From contig NZ_CP104202.1 in the NCBI RefSeq assembly GCF_025244685.1, positions 312,323 through 376,322 on the forward strand: 64,000 nucleotides of DNA, written 5' to 3'. How positions within the stretch are numbered: position 1 is the stretch's first letter; every line of letters begins with the position of its first letter. Shown one piece after another: positions 44,598-53,447 of this stretch. The DNA comes from Chlorobaculum sp. MV4-Y. Its GTDB lineage: Bacteria; Bacteroidota; Chlorobiia; Chlorobiales; Chlorobiaceae. The notes under the pieces were generated by a model, which was not told the DNA's origin, did no database searches, and saw only the letters and a list, made by a program, of their open reading frames with translations. A program made the translations under genes and the position numbers.

Positions 44598-44673
44598 TGT
44601 TATTTTTATTTTGGTTAGTTCATTGCGCGTGTGTACATTATATATGGGAACACTATCCCGCTGTTTAGAGTGA
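44407..44673 (+). pseudogene. Truncated CpaB chimera, copy 1
   Basis: The first 64 residues equal those of the intact cpaB further down (N-terminal membrane helix and the start of the SAF domain). Reading then crosses the repeat junction and adds a 24-residue tail VIFILVSSLRVCTLYMGTLS plus RCLE that belongs to the next leader. The result is an 88-residue protein lacking most of the SAF domain. Initiation is GTG, as in the intact gene. It is a by-product of the tandem duplication; it may be inert or may interfere with CpaB. Confidence 0.8.
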
Positions 44674-45329
44674 AGACCTAAAATAATTGGCCAATACAGA
44701 CCGGTTGTTATGAAACAGTAAAAAACCTCGCAAGGATTTGCCGAAAAGACAGGTTTGCTATAAGCAACGGTAGGTATTTAATATTTTTCCCCTTGTTTCG
44801 CTGGTCCCAAGGCGGCTCGTCCAAGAAAAAACTGACGATTACAATTTCTGGTTAACTAAAAACAAATGGAGGAAAAAATCATGCTAAACATGATCGTTTA
44901 CACGTTGATGGCGGCTTTGAACAAGCTCTTCCCCGTCAAGTCACAAAAAGGTGTCACCATGATTGAGTACGCCTTGATTGCCGCTCTGATTGCTGTGGCG
45001 GTGATTGCGGTTCTTGTGACTGTTGGATCGAGCCTGAACAATATTTTCAGCTATATCGGTAGCAAGCTCACGACGTAATTGGTTTCCTGGTCACGCATAG
45101 GCGCTTTTACTACGTAAAAACTCTTTTACAGATTAACAGTGAAACGACCAATCTTTGTTGTCATCGCACTCGTTTTGGGTGCGATGACAGCTTTTATCGC
45201 AGCTCGCATGATGAGCGGTCCTCAAGCTTCAGGGCCCAGTGTTGTCATCGTTGAGCAGCCTATCGACGCCGGCAAGCCTATTTTGGGCGAACAAATCAAG
45301 GCTATCAGTTGGTCAGGTTCGGTTGTGCC
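44598..45329 (+). repeat. 732-bp tandem unit, copy 2
   Basis: The middle copy. It differs from the others at 44656 (T for C) and 44797 (T for C), both in the leader. The flp and cpaB parts match the other copies. Confidence 0.95.
44881..45078 (+). CDS. flp: Flp-type pilin precursor, copy 2
   Basis: The 65-residue product is identical to copy 1, with the same ggagg site 8 bases before the start and the same KG/VTMIEY processing site. Expression must come from read-through or from a promoter inside the repeated leader. A weak TTGGTT and TACATT pair with 17-base spacing exists in the leader (43879-43907 in copy 1). Confidence 0.93.
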   Translation: MLNMIVYTLMAALNKLFPVKSQKGVTMIEYALIAALIAVAVIAVLVTVGSSLNNIFSYIGSKLTT

Positions 45330-45405
45330 TGTTATTTTTATTTTGGTTAGTTCATTGCGCGTGTGTACATTATATATGGGAACACTACCCCGCTGTTTAG
45401 AGTGA
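45139..45405 (+). pseudogene. Truncated CpaB chimera, copy 2
   Basis: Like the first chimera: 64 CpaB residues plus a 24-residue leader-derived tail, here ending LPRCLE instead of LSRCLE because of the leader difference at 44656. It lacks most of the SAF domain needed for CpaB function. Confidence 0.8.
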
Positions 45406-46061
45406 AGACCTAAAATAATTGGCCAATACAGACCGGTTGTTATGAAACAGTAAAAAACCTCGCAAGGATTTGCCGAAAAGACAGGTTTGCTATAAGCAAC
45501 GGTAGGTATTTAATATTTTTCCCCTTGTCTCGCTGGTCCCAAGGCGGCTCGTCCAAGAAAAAACTGACGATTACAATTTCTGGTTAACTAAAAACAAATG
45601 GAGGAAAAAATCATGCTAAACATGATCGTTTACACGTTGATGGCGGCTTTGAACAAGCTCTTCCCCGTCAAGTCACAAAAAGGTGTCACCATGATTGAGT
45701 ACGCCTTGATTGCCGCTCTGATTGCTGTGGCGGTGATTGCGGTTCTTGTGACTGTTGGATCGAGCCTGAACAATATTTTCAGCTATATCGGTAGCAAGCT
45801 CACGACGTAATTGGTTTCCTGGTCACGCATAGGCGCTTTTACTACGTAAAAACTCTTTTACAGATTAACAGTGAAACGACCAATCTTTGTTGTCATCGCA
45901 CTCGTTTTGGGTGCGATGACAGCTTTTATCGCAGCTCGCATGATGAGCGGTCCTCAAGCTTCAGGGCCCAGTGTTGTCATCGTTGAGCAGCCTATCGACG
46001 CCGGCAAGCCTATTTTGGGCGAACAAATCAAGGCTATCAGTTGGTCAGGTTCGGTTGTGCC
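45330..46061 (+). repeat. 732-bp tandem unit, copy 3
   Basis: The third copy, continuous with the intact cpaB: at 46062 the sequence runs on into the rest of the gene instead of jumping to a leader. This is presumably the ancestral right end of the unit. Confidence 0.95.
45613..45810 (+). CDS. flp: Flp-type pilin precursor, copy 3
   Basis: Identical in protein sequence to copies 1 and 2. It is followed after 60 bp by the intact cpaB, so this copy probably represents the original gene order flp-cpaB-cpaC of Flp/Tad loci. Confidence 0.93.
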   Translation: MLNMIVYTLMAALNKLFPVKSQKGVTMIEYALIAALIAVAVIAVLVTVGSSLNNIFSYIGSKLTT

Positions 46062-46707
46062 GCAAGAGGCATTCAGCCGGACTGCGGATGTGGTTGGCCG
46101 AATTGCTCTTGTCTCCATGATCCCTGGTGAGCCTGTTCTGCCTGGCAAGCTTGCTCCAACTGGTGCGACCGGCGGGCTATCCTCGATAATCCCGAAAGGC
46201 AAGCGCGCCATTAGCGTTCGTGTGAATGATGTGGTCGGGGTTGCCGGATTTGCCCTGCCCGGCAGTTATGTGGATGTTCTGGTCAGCGGCAGAGACGTCA
46301 GCGGCCAGCCGTTTTCCCGAATAGTGCTGTCGCGAGTCAAGGTATTGGCTGTGGAACAGGATACCGTTGCGGAAAAAGACAAGCCGAAAGTTGTTAATGC
46401 GGTGACTCTTGAGCTTTCACCGCAAGAATCAGAAAAACTTGATCTGGCCCGTAATATCGGCGCGCTTTCCCTGGTTCTACGCAACGAACTTGACACCACC
46501 GTAGTAAACTCTGTGGGCACCCGTCTGCCTGATGTTGTCTATCCGCAGCGTGGTGTTGCAACCAAGTTTTCGCAGCCTGCACAGGCAGCGCCTTCTCAAG
46601 CTCTGCAAGCAGCGCCTCCGCGAGCTTCACAAGCTTCACCTGCGCGTCAATACCGTGGAACCGAAGAAATTCGCGGCATCAGCCGCCAACAAGCTACCAC
46701 ACCATAA
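45871..46707 (+). CDS. cpaB: Flp pilus assembly protein CpaB/RcpC
   Basis: A 278-residue inner-membrane-anchored protein starting at GTG 45871 (MKRPIFVVIALVLGAMTAFI, one transmembrane helix). The SAF domain follows (VVIVEQPIDAGKPI to about residue 115). A second conserved part, SIIPKGKRAISVRVNDVVGVAGFALPGSYVDV, is the RcpC/CpaB hallmark. The tail is rich in Ala, Pro and Gln. CpaB works in the periplasm with the CpaC secretin. No clear ribosome binding site is seen; coupling to flp is possible. Its 3' end is only 6 bp from cpaC. Confidence 0.9.
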   Translation: MKRPIFVVIALVLGAMTAFIAARMMSGPQASGPSVVIVEQPIDAGKPILGEQIKAISWSGSVVPQEAFSRTADVVGRIALVSMIPGEPVLPGKLAPTGATGGLSSIIPKGKRAISVRVNDVVGVAGFALPGSYVDVLVSGRDVSGQPFSRIVLSRVKVLAVEQDTVAEKDKPKVVNAVTLELSPQESEKLDLARNIGALSLVLRNELDTTVVNSVGTRLPDVVYPQRGVATKFSQPAQAAPSQALQAAPPRASQASPARQYRGTEEIRGISRQQATTP

Positions 46708-46713
46708 GCCAAC

Positions 46714-48339
46714 ATGGACATGAATTTGACATGCGTAAAGCATCTGGCCTGCGGGATGAGTGCCCTTGTGGCACTTTCTGGCGCAGTTCCCGTGGTTGTA
46801 CTGGCCTCTCCAGCCCCTGTGGTTGCAGTGGCCGCACCGGCACCCATAGCTAAAAAAGCTACTCCTGTACCCGCAAAACAGGTCGCACCGGCACCCGTAG
46901 CCAAAACAGCTGCTCCTGCGCCTGTAACCACCAAAACCACTCCTGCACCTGTGGCAAAAAAGGTCTATCGGAAACCTGCGGCCAAAAGGTACTCACGCGT
47001 ACGCGTGATGGATTTTTCTGCATACACACCTTCGAGCTATTCTGTTCCTGAAGGTGAATCGAGGGTCTACCGGCTTGCTGCGCCAGCCAAACGTGTTGCT
47101 GTGGGGGACCCTGCCATTGCAGATTTTATTATGATCAGCCCCTCAGAAATCTATCTGTCGGGCAAAAAAACAGGTGCTACCAATCTTATTGTCTGGGGCA
47201 AAAACGGCAACTCCACCACTGCTCCACTGGTCGTCAGCCGTAATGTCAAAACCATACAGGACCTGTTGAGAGCTGTTTTGCCGAAAGAGCACGATATTCA
47301 GCTATACTCATCGGGGGATGCCTTGGTGTTGGCTGGTTCCGTTTCCAACGCTTTGGCTGCTGAAACCGCTATCCGCCTGGTAAAAACCTTTTTGGGGGGC
47401 ACTGTTCCGGATGTCACCCCAGAAGCCACCCTGACCAGTAAAAGTGAGGCCGCCACAGGCACATCGGGGGGAACCAGCATATCCGGCATGACCGGAGTAT
47501 CAAGCGCTTCAGGTACGACTGGCACCGCCACTGTAGCGTCATCTGGCATTCGTGGTTTTATCAACCTTCTCAAAATACGCGACCCGCAGCAGGTCCGCCT
47601 CGAAGTCCGCATTGCTGAAGTTTCGAAGGCCTACATCGAGAGTCTGGGTTTTAGCTGGACGCAAGGTGTGGGTAGCACCGCAGGTAGTAGCCTTATGACA
47701 GGGTTTGTCAGCAACGCTACGCTCAACCTTCTCCTGAATAATAGCGGAAATCTTAAGGTTGAAGCAGATCGCAAAAAAACCTGGATTAAAATGCTGGCTG
47801 AACCCACCATTGTCGCCATGAGTGGTCAGGAAGGGTACTTCCTGGTTGGAGGCAAAATTTATACGCCTACCCCAACAGGAAACGGAGCAGTTGACTATCA
47901 GGAACGGACCTATGGTGTAGGGTTGCGATTTACTCCTACCGTGCTGGACGCAGGCCGTATTTCGCTCAAGGTTGCCCCCGAGGTCTCTGAGCCCGACTCG
48001 CAATTTCAATCTGCAGGGAGCCAATTTAATTTGCCCGCCTTTAAAGTCAGCGCGGCTTCAACCACAGTTGAAATGAACGAGGGACAGAACCTTGTTATCG
48101 GCGGCCTTCTGAAAGACAATCTTACCGAAACAATCCAGGCCGTGCCTTTACTGGGTCAACTTCCTCTGCTCGGCGCCCTGTTCCGTCACACTTCGATGGA
48201 TTCTGAAAAAGTTGAGGTCATCGTCATTGTTCACCCGACACTGGTTAAAGCCACCGATATCGCGCCGGAGATTCCAACATTTGTTCCTCCAGGTCCAAAC
48301 AGGCTTTTCCTCGAAGGAAAACTTCAAGGCTCAAAATAA
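46714..48339 (+). CDS. cpaC: Flp pilus secretin CpaC/RcpA
   Basis: A 541-residue outer membrane secretin with a signal peptide. A ~55-residue Ala/Pro/Lys-rich segment repeats APVAKK-like units (about residues 30-85). An N-terminal BON-like domain follows (GESRVYRLAAPAKRVAVGDPAIADF and SPSEIYLSGKKTGATNLIVW). Next are a Ser/Gly/Thr linker and the secretin core (VRLEVRIAEVSK and GLRFTPTVLDAGRISLKVAPEVSE, ending VPLLGQLPLLGALFRH). It forms the outer membrane gate for the pilus. The gene lies directly between cpaB and tadE, the usual Tad order. Confidence 0.92.
   Translation: MDMNLTCVKHLACGMSALVALSGAVPVVVLASPAPVVAVAAPAPIAKKATPVPAKQVAPAPVAKTAAPAPVTTKTTPAPVAKKVYRKPAAKRYSRVRVMDFSAYTPSSYSVPEGESRVYRLAAPAKRVAVGDPAIADFIMISPSEIYLSGKKTGATNLIVWGKNGNSTTAPLVVSRNVKTIQDLLRAVLPKEHDIQLYSSGDALVLAGSVSNALAAETAIRLVKTFLGGTVPDVTPEATLTSKSEAATGTSGGTSISGMTGVSSASGTTGTATVASSGIRGFINLLKIRDPQQVRLEVRIAEVSKAYIESLGFSWTQGVGSTAGSSLMTGFVSNATLNLLLNNSGNLKVEADRKKTWIKMLAEPTIVAMSGQEGYFLVGGKIYTPTPTGNGAVDYQERTYGVGLRFTPTVLDAGRISLKVAPEVSEPDSQFQSAGSQFNLPAFKVSAASTTVEMNEGQNLVIGGLLKDNLTETIQAVPLLGQLPLLGALFRHTSMDSEKVEVIVIVHPTLVKATDIAPEIPTFVPPGPNRLFLEGKLQGSK
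46800..46985 (+). repeat. Ala-Pro-Val-Ala-Lys coding repeat in cpaC
   Basis: An imperfect repeat of about 40-60 bp units encoding APVAKK/APAPV-like segments between the signal peptide and the N domain of the secretin. It looks like an extended periplasmic linker. Confidence 0.6.
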
Positions 48340-48340
48340 A

Positions 48341-48817
48341 ATGAACAGGATGCGCACAAATATCGCCATGCTCCGGGCACCGGCTTCGGAGCATACTCAA
48401 ACCCAGAAGGGTGCTGTGATGGTAGAATTTGCGTTCATCCTGCCTATTTTTTTGCTTCTCCTTTTTGGGGTGATAACTTTTTCTGTAGCCCTTTACAACA
48501 GAACCGTGCTTTGCCTGGCAGTCCGTGAGGGTGCGCGTATGGGAGCCTTGTACGATGCGAACAACTACGACAGCAACGGCAATTTTGTTTCCAGTAACGT
48601 CATCACCAAAGCAAACGCCGCGGCTATGCAGGTCTTAAACAACGACCTTGTCACTTTTGGGCCGGGCATGAATCCAACTGCCACTACCTCTGTTTCGGGT
48701 GCTGCGGGCCAGAGGACGGTTACTGTAACGGCCAACATCAATTATACCGGGCTCTACATTTTTTCGAATGCGTTATCATTGTCAGCCACAACCATAATGA
48801 GACTTGAGGAGGATTGA
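48341..48817 (+). CDS. tadE: TadE-like pseudopilin
   Basis: A 158-residue protein starting at ATG 48341, right after the cpaC stop. A 23-residue leader ends in QTQKG. The predicted cleavage precedes AVMVEFAFILPIF, the TadE motif with glutamate at position 5 of the mature protein, followed by a hydrophobic helix. The globular part contains AVREGARMGAL, typical of TadE. TadE and TadF are minor pilins processed by the same peptidase as Flp. No separate TadF is seen; the next gene is TadG-like. Confidence 0.87.
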   Translation: MNRMRTNIAMLRAPASEHTQTQKGAVMVEFAFILPIFLLLLFGVITFSVALYNRTVLCLAVREGARMGALYDANNYDSNGNFVSSNVITKANAAAMQVLNNDLVTFGPGMNPTATTSVSGAAGQRTVTVTANINYTGLYIFSNALSLSATTIMRLEED

Positions 48818-48823
48818 GCAATC

Positions 48824-49876
48824 ATGGCACGTTTACGCTACAACAAACGCCTGAATGGCCAGCGTGGCATTGTGACCATTTTGTTTGCGCTGGTTCTGGT
48901 GGTATTGCTTGGCTTTATTGCACTGGCAATTGACCTGACCCGACTCCATTTAGTCAAAGTCGAACTCCAGAACGCCGCCGACGCTGCTGCCTTGGCTGGC
49001 GCTGGTTCACTCATCGGCCCTGGAACGGTTAGCCCTAGTTACAATTGGACAGCGGCTTATAGCAAAGCGTGGGAACTTGCACGAGTCAATTCTGCCGATG
49101 GCAAGACGATTGCGCAAAATCAGAACGCGACGGTGCAGGTTGTAAGTAACAACAGCTACTGGAACCTTCGTAACCCGGACGGCACTCTGCACACCTACAC
49201 AGTTCCTCCAACTGGATATGTGCCCGCAGTGCAGGTCACAATTACCATTCAACACCTGCAGTTGTTTTTTGCTCCCATACTTGGTATTTCAGAAGGAACC
49301 GTTAACGCCACGGCTATTGCTGCAGTCTCTCCTCCTGCGGGCGCTACGGGCTTGTTCCCCATGGCTATAGGCTCGTGCCTGTTCAACCTTTATTGGGATT
49401 CAGTGAATAACGCCCCAAAGCTGGACCCGGCCACAGGACAGCCCTATGATCTCCAGTTCACCAGTGTTTACTCCGGCGGTTCAGGTGCTTCCTGCACATC
49501 AGGCCAATGGACCAGTTTTCAGACGGATGCTAACAATGTTCCATTTATAAGGAATCTGATCCAAAACGGTAATAGCGTTCCATTATTCATTGGCGACAAA
49601 ATCTGGATCCAGCCGGGTACCGAAGCAACCATATACGACTCTGTACCCACCAATGTTAATGTTGCTGTACCGGTTGTTGACAATGTTGGTGACACGCACT
49701 CTTACCAGACTGTCGTCGCGATTGCCGGTTTTCATATTACCGGCGTGGTTAAGCATGGAAACCAAAGCTATATTACCGGACATTTCATTAATCCTGCGAC
49801 CCTTCCAGGCCTCAACCCAGGTTCAGGTACTGGCACGCCGCTTGGCGCTTATACTCCTCCCTTTCTGGTCAAATAA
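48824..49876 (+). CDS. tadG: TadG-like pilus assembly membrane protein
   Basis: A 350-residue protein opening GQRGIVTILFALVLVVLLGF, an N-terminal membrane helix. The Tad_N/DUF2134 block ALAIDLTRLHLVKVELQNAADAAALAGA follows. The rest is a beta-rich, Asn/Thr/Gly-rich exported domain with two cysteines (GSCLFN and GASCTSGQ), probably a disulfide. TadG-type proteins are needed for Flp pilus formation, with an unclear role. It lacks the von Willebrand A domain seen in some TadG proteins. Confidence 0.8.
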   Translation: MARLRYNKRLNGQRGIVTILFALVLVVLLGFIALAIDLTRLHLVKVELQNAADAAALAGAGSLIGPGTVSPSYNWTAAYSKAWELARVNSADGKTIAQNQNATVQVVSNNSYWNLRNPDGTLHTYTVPPTGYVPAVQVTITIQHLQLFFAPILGISEGTVNATAIAAVSPPAGATGLFPMAIGSCLFNLYWDSVNNAPKLDPATGQPYDLQFTSVYSGGSGASCTSGQWTSFQTDANNVPFIRNLIQNGNSVPLFIGDKIWIQPGTEATIYDSVPTNVNVAVPVVDNVGDTHSYQTVVAIAGFHITGVVKHGNQSYITGHFINPATLPGLNPGSGTGTPLGAYTPPFLVK

Positions 49877-49882
49877 AAGTAT

Positions 49883-51028
49883 ATGAACATTGTTACGTAC
49901 TCTCCCCAGCCTTGGGATGTGTCCGATTCGCAACTTGAACAGGGTCAACACCAACTGACTCGACTTTTGGGCGAGTCAGGGGAGATGGTTCGCCAGATCA
50001 AGGCAAAAAACCCTGACATTGTGTTTATAGTGGGCTTTAAACCCACCGATCCCCGTTTTATTCGGGAGCTGGAGAAGCTTTGCCTTACGCTGCCACATGC
50101 CGCCATCGTAGTGTTGCACCCACAGGCAGATCCCGAAAATTTGATGACGCTTATGCGCGCCGGTGTGCGTGAAGTCATCGAAGATAGCTCCGAAGGAACC
50201 CTGCAACAGGTTATCGAAAGGGCTTACCTTCGTACCAAAGGTGCGACCATAAGCCAGCACAGGGTTCTTGGATTTGTCTCTTCTAAGGGGGGGGATGGCG
50301 GCTCCTGTTTAGCGGCCAACCTCGCATTTGCGCTCTCTCGTGAGCCAGACATTCATGTGCTGGCGGTAGATATCTCTTTGCCTTTTGGTGATCTTGATAT
50401 GTATCTCACCGGAAACACCCACAGTCAGGACTTGGCTGACATTTCCAGTGAAAGCGATCGGCTCGACAAGTCGCTGCTCGACACCATGGTGCTGCATATA
50501 AGTCCCTCGCTTGACCTCATTGCCTCACCTGCAACGTTCGACAAAATCGTGAATATCGAACCTGAGCGCGTTAGTGATCTCATTCACATTGCTACAAACT
50601 TTTACGACTACATTATTGTTGACTTTGGAGCATCTATAGACGGTGTCGGCATTTGGGTTCTCGAGCACCTTGACGAACTCTGCATCGTAGCCACCCCGTC
50701 ACTCCAATCGCTGCGCCGGGCAGGCCAACTGCTAAAACTCTGTAAAGAGTTTGAAAAACCCATTTCTCGCATCGAAATCATCCTTAACCGAGCTGATAAA
50801 AATTCTCGCATCACCAGTGATGAAATAGAAAAAGTTATTGGCAGGCAAATCAGCAAGCGCATTCCTCAGGATGATGAGGCCATGCAGGAATCCCTGTTGT
50901 CTGGTCAGTCGGTGCTAAAAGTTGCACCCAAATCCCAGCTTTCCAAAACCATCGTTGACTGGGCCGCTCAACTCAACGGCGTCAGTCAGCCTAAACGCTC
51001 GATATGGGAACGCTTAAAGATCAAATAG
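49883..51028 (+). CDS. cpaE: Pilus localisation ATPase-like protein CpaE/TadZ
   Basis: A 381-residue protein with an N-terminal receiver-like domain (about 1-120, VFIVGFKPTDPRFIRELEKL). A MinD/ParA-type domain follows, opening RVLGFVSSKGGDGGSCLAANLAFAL. The Walker A keeps the signature lysine (SKGG), but the P-loop lysine is replaced: G-G-D-G-G-S instead of G-G-x-G-K-T/S. Other motifs are VLAVDISLPFGDLDMYL and YIIVDFGAS. TadZ/CpaE proteins direct pilus assembly to a cell pole and often have atypical P-loops. Its end overlaps cpaF by 25 bp. Confidence 0.88.
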   Translation: MNIVTYSPQPWDVSDSQLEQGQHQLTRLLGESGEMVRQIKAKNPDIVFIVGFKPTDPRFIRELEKLCLTLPHAAIVVLHPQADPENLMTLMRAGVREVIEDSSEGTLQQVIERAYLRTKGATISQHRVLGFVSSKGGDGGSCLAANLAFALSREPDIHVLAVDISLPFGDLDMYLTGNTHSQDLADISSESDRLDKSLLDTMVLHISPSLDLIASPATFDKIVNIEPERVSDLIHIATNFYDYIIVDFGASIDGVGIWVLEHLDELCIVATPSLQSLRRAGQLLKLCKEFEKPISRIEIILNRADKNSRITSDEIEKVIGRQISKRIPQDDEAMQESLLSGQSVLKVAPKSQLSKTIVDWAAQLNGVSQPKRSIWERLKIK

Positions 51029-52446
51029 CTCGCTGGAGTCTCTCCACCAAAAGAGGAGCAGATTTCCCTCTCTCAGCCCCCGAAAACGCTGAGGAAACTC
51101 AAAAAGCGGCTGCCGTTCAGGTTCCTGCTTCGTTTCCCCCTTCAGTGGCGAAAAAGAACAAGGAATCCGCCAATGGGAACGACTATTACTCGACCAAAAC
51201 CAAGCTGCACCAGAAGCTGCTCACCCGTATCGATCTCAACTCGATAGAGAGCCTCGATGCCGATCAGTTGCGCCACGAGCTTGGTGTCCTGCTTACCAAG
51301 CTGATTGAAGAGGAGGCCCTGCCTCTCAATCATCAGGAGCGCAGCAAACTGGTGACCGACCTCAAAAATGAAATCATGGGTCTTGGGCCTTTGGAGCCAT
51401 TGCTGGCAGACCCTAACATTTCTGAAATCATGGTTAACGGTTACGAGCATGTCTATGTCGAAAAAAAAGGATGCATTTCCCTGACCGACATTCGCTTCAG
51501 CGACGATGCGCACCTCATGAAAATCATAGACAAAATCGTCTCTCGTGTGGGGCGTCGCATCGACGAATCCAGCCCAATGGCTGATGCCCGCCTTCCCGAT
51601 GGTTCGCGCGTCAACGCCATCATTCCGCCATTGGCTCTCGATGGCCCTGCACTTACCATCAGGCGCTTTGCGGTTGTGCCTTTGCAAATGCACGACCTCA
51701 TTGAAAAAAACACACTCACACCAACCATGGCCGAACTGTTGTCCGCCCTGGTGAAAGTCAAGTGCAACATCATCATCTCCGGCGGTACCGGTTCGGGAAA
51801 AACCACGCTGCTCAATATCCTTTCCGGTTATATTCCGCAAAACGAACGTATTGTCACCATCGAAGACACTGCTGAACTTCAGCTCCAGCAGGATCATGTC
51901 ATCCGCCTGGAGACGCGCCCGCCAAACATTGAAAATAAAGGTGAAGTCACCATGCGCGCACTGGTGAAAAACTCCTTGCGCATGAGGCCTGACCGCATCG
52001 TGCTTGGTGAGGTCAGGAGTTCCGAGGTGATCGACATGCTGCAAGCCATGAACACCGGCCACGATGGTTCGCTCACCACCATTCACGCCAACAGCCCGCG
52101 GGATGCTATGGCCAGGCTTGAAAACCTGGTGGGACTGGGTGGTATCAACCTGCCCAGCAAGGCTTTGCGTCAGCTTATCGCCTCTTCGGTTCAATTTATC
52201 ATCCAGGTCTCGCGACTCAGTGATGGTAGTCGTAAGATCACGCATATCCAGGAGATCATCGGCATGGAAGGCGACGTCATTACCACACAGGAAATCTTTT
52301 TCTTCCAGCGTACCGGCACTAATGCAGACGGATCAGTGCGGGGAGTGTTCAAAGCCACGGGCGTACGTCCCAGAGTTTATGAAAAAATACGCACTTTCGG
52401 GCTCAACCTCAGTGAAGGGATCTTCGACCCCGACGCCAAAGACTAA
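51004..52446 (+). CDS. cpaF: Flp pilus assembly ATPase CpaF
   Basis: A 480-residue secretion ATPase of the CpaF/TadA family. An N-terminal linker of about 60 residues is followed by a helical domain. Next come the N2 domain with [20 protein letters not shown] and Walker [18 protein letters not shown]. The Asp box is [13 protein letters not shown], Walker B is [17 protein letters not shown], and the His box is [18 protein letters not shown]. It powers pilus assembly in the cytoplasm with the TadB/TadC platform. This protein is called TadA in other organisms; the symbol cpaF avoids a clash with the tRNA deaminase. Confidence 0.95.
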   Translation: MGTLKDQIARWSLSTKRGADFPLSAPENAEETQKAAAVQVPASFPPSVAKKNKESANGNDYYSTKTKLHQKLLTRIDLNSIESLDADQLRHELGVLLTKLIEEEALPLNHQERSKLVTDLKNEIMGLGPLEPLLADPNISEIMVNGYEHVYVEKKGCISLTDIRFSDDAHLMKIIDKIVSRVGRRIDESSPMADARLPDGSRVNAIIPPLALDGPALTIRRFAVVPLQMHDLIEKNTLTPTMAELLSALVKVKCNIIISGGTGSGKTTLLNILSGYIPQNERIVTIEDTAELQLQQDHVIRLETRPPNIENKGEVTMRALVKNSLRMRPDRIVLGEVRSSEVIDMLQAMNTGHDGSLTTIHANSPRDAMARLENLVGLGGINLPSKALRQLIASSVQFIIQVSRLSDGSRKITHIQEIIGMEGDVITTQEIFFFQRTGTNADGSVRGVFKATGVRPRVYEKIRTFGLNLSEGIFDPDAKD

Positions 52447-52460
52447 ACTTTGTGCACATC

Positions 52461-53429
52461 ATGTCCACGTTTTTGTTATCATTATCTGTTTTTTTTGCGG
52501 TTCTGCTGATCATGTGGTTGGTGTATTGGGTTTGGTTCCAGTTTTTCGATCCCAATAACAAATCAAAAAATCAGAGACTGAAGGAGATACAGAGCACTAT
52601 TCAGTGGGGCGGGCAAGCTCCGAGCAGCTTGCGAACGAACCTTGAGGAGCATGCACTTGAAGCGTGGTTACGTTCACGATCCAGAACATTTGAGAAACTT
52701 GTTAACCTTGTTCAGCAATCTCGCACCTCTTTCAGTGCAGGGAGTGTCCTTGGTCTTATGCTTGCCTTGTTTACGGTAGTGTTGCTGGCTGGTCTTCTGA
52801 ACAAAACCAACATCCTGTTTCTACTGGTGTTTGCTGTTGCTATCGCCAGCACGCCTCTTTTCTGGTTATCCCGAAAGGCCACGAAGCTGCGCATGGCCTT
52901 CGACGCAAAACTCCCCGAAGCGCTTGACTACATCTCGCGCTCACTGCGTGCCGGCCATAGTCTTTCCTCGGCCATGGGCATGATTGGCAAGGAGTTCCCC
53001 GATCCCTTGGGTGGGGAATTCAAAACCGTTTTCGATGAAATGAACTTCGGTATCCCATTCAAAGAAGCCTTCGCCAAGCTTTCTGAGCGCGTTCAGAGCA
53101 ACGATCTCAGTTTCTTTGTCATCGCTCTCATGATACAGCACGAAACCGGCGGCAACCTTGCCGAGCTGCTCGACGGGTTGGCCGCAACCATCCGCGAACG
53201 CTTCAAACTGCGTGGTAAAGTTCGCACCCTCTCATCCGAAGGCCGCATATCAGCCCTGGTTCTCGGCAGTATGCCATTTGTGTTTGGCGCTATTATCTCT
53301 CTCATAAACCCGAAATACATTCTGGTGCTTTTTACCACTCCCCAGGGCCACATCCTCCTCTACATTGCGGGCGGTCTTATGGTTTTTGGCATGTATGTGC
53401 TCAATATGATGGTTAAGATCAAGGTTTAA
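52461..53429 (+). CDS. tadB: Pilus platform protein TadB
   Basis: A 322-residue inner membrane protein starting at ATG 52461, with an in-frame GTG three codons earlier. It has an N-terminal helix (VFFAVLLIMWLVYWVWFQFF), a cytoplasmic stretch and two central helices (about 100-140). The T2SSF domain opens KLPEALDYISRSLRAGHSLSSAMGM, contains QHETGGNLAELLDGLAATIRER, and ends with two more helices. With TadC it forms the platform that couples CpaF to pilin extraction. Confidence 0.9.
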   Translation: MSTFLLSLSVFFAVLLIMWLVYWVWFQFFDPNNKSKNQRLKEIQSTIQWGGQAPSSLRTNLEEHALEAWLRSRSRTFEKLVNLVQQSRTSFSAGSVLGLMLALFTVVLLAGLLNKTNILFLLVFAVAIASTPLFWLSRKATKLRMAFDAKLPEALDYISRSLRAGHSLSSAMGMIGKEFPDPLGGEFKTVFDEMNFGIPFKEAFAKLSERVQSNDLSFFVIALMIQHETGGNLAELLDGLAATIRERFKLRGKVRTLSSEGRISALVLGSMPFVFGAIISLINPKYILVLFTTPQGHILLYIAGGLMVFGMYVLNMMVKIKV

Positions 53430-53447
53430 AACCCAAGCTACTCCACA

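Noticed and set aside
45598-45612. Flp start at the first ATG (MEEKI...) in each unit
   Set aside because: That ATG overlaps the ggagg ribosome site; the second ATG has ideal spacing and is preferred.
43866-46061. CRISPR or phage-type repeat array
   Set aside because: The units are 732 bp, coding and directly adjacent without spacers; no cas genes are in the window.
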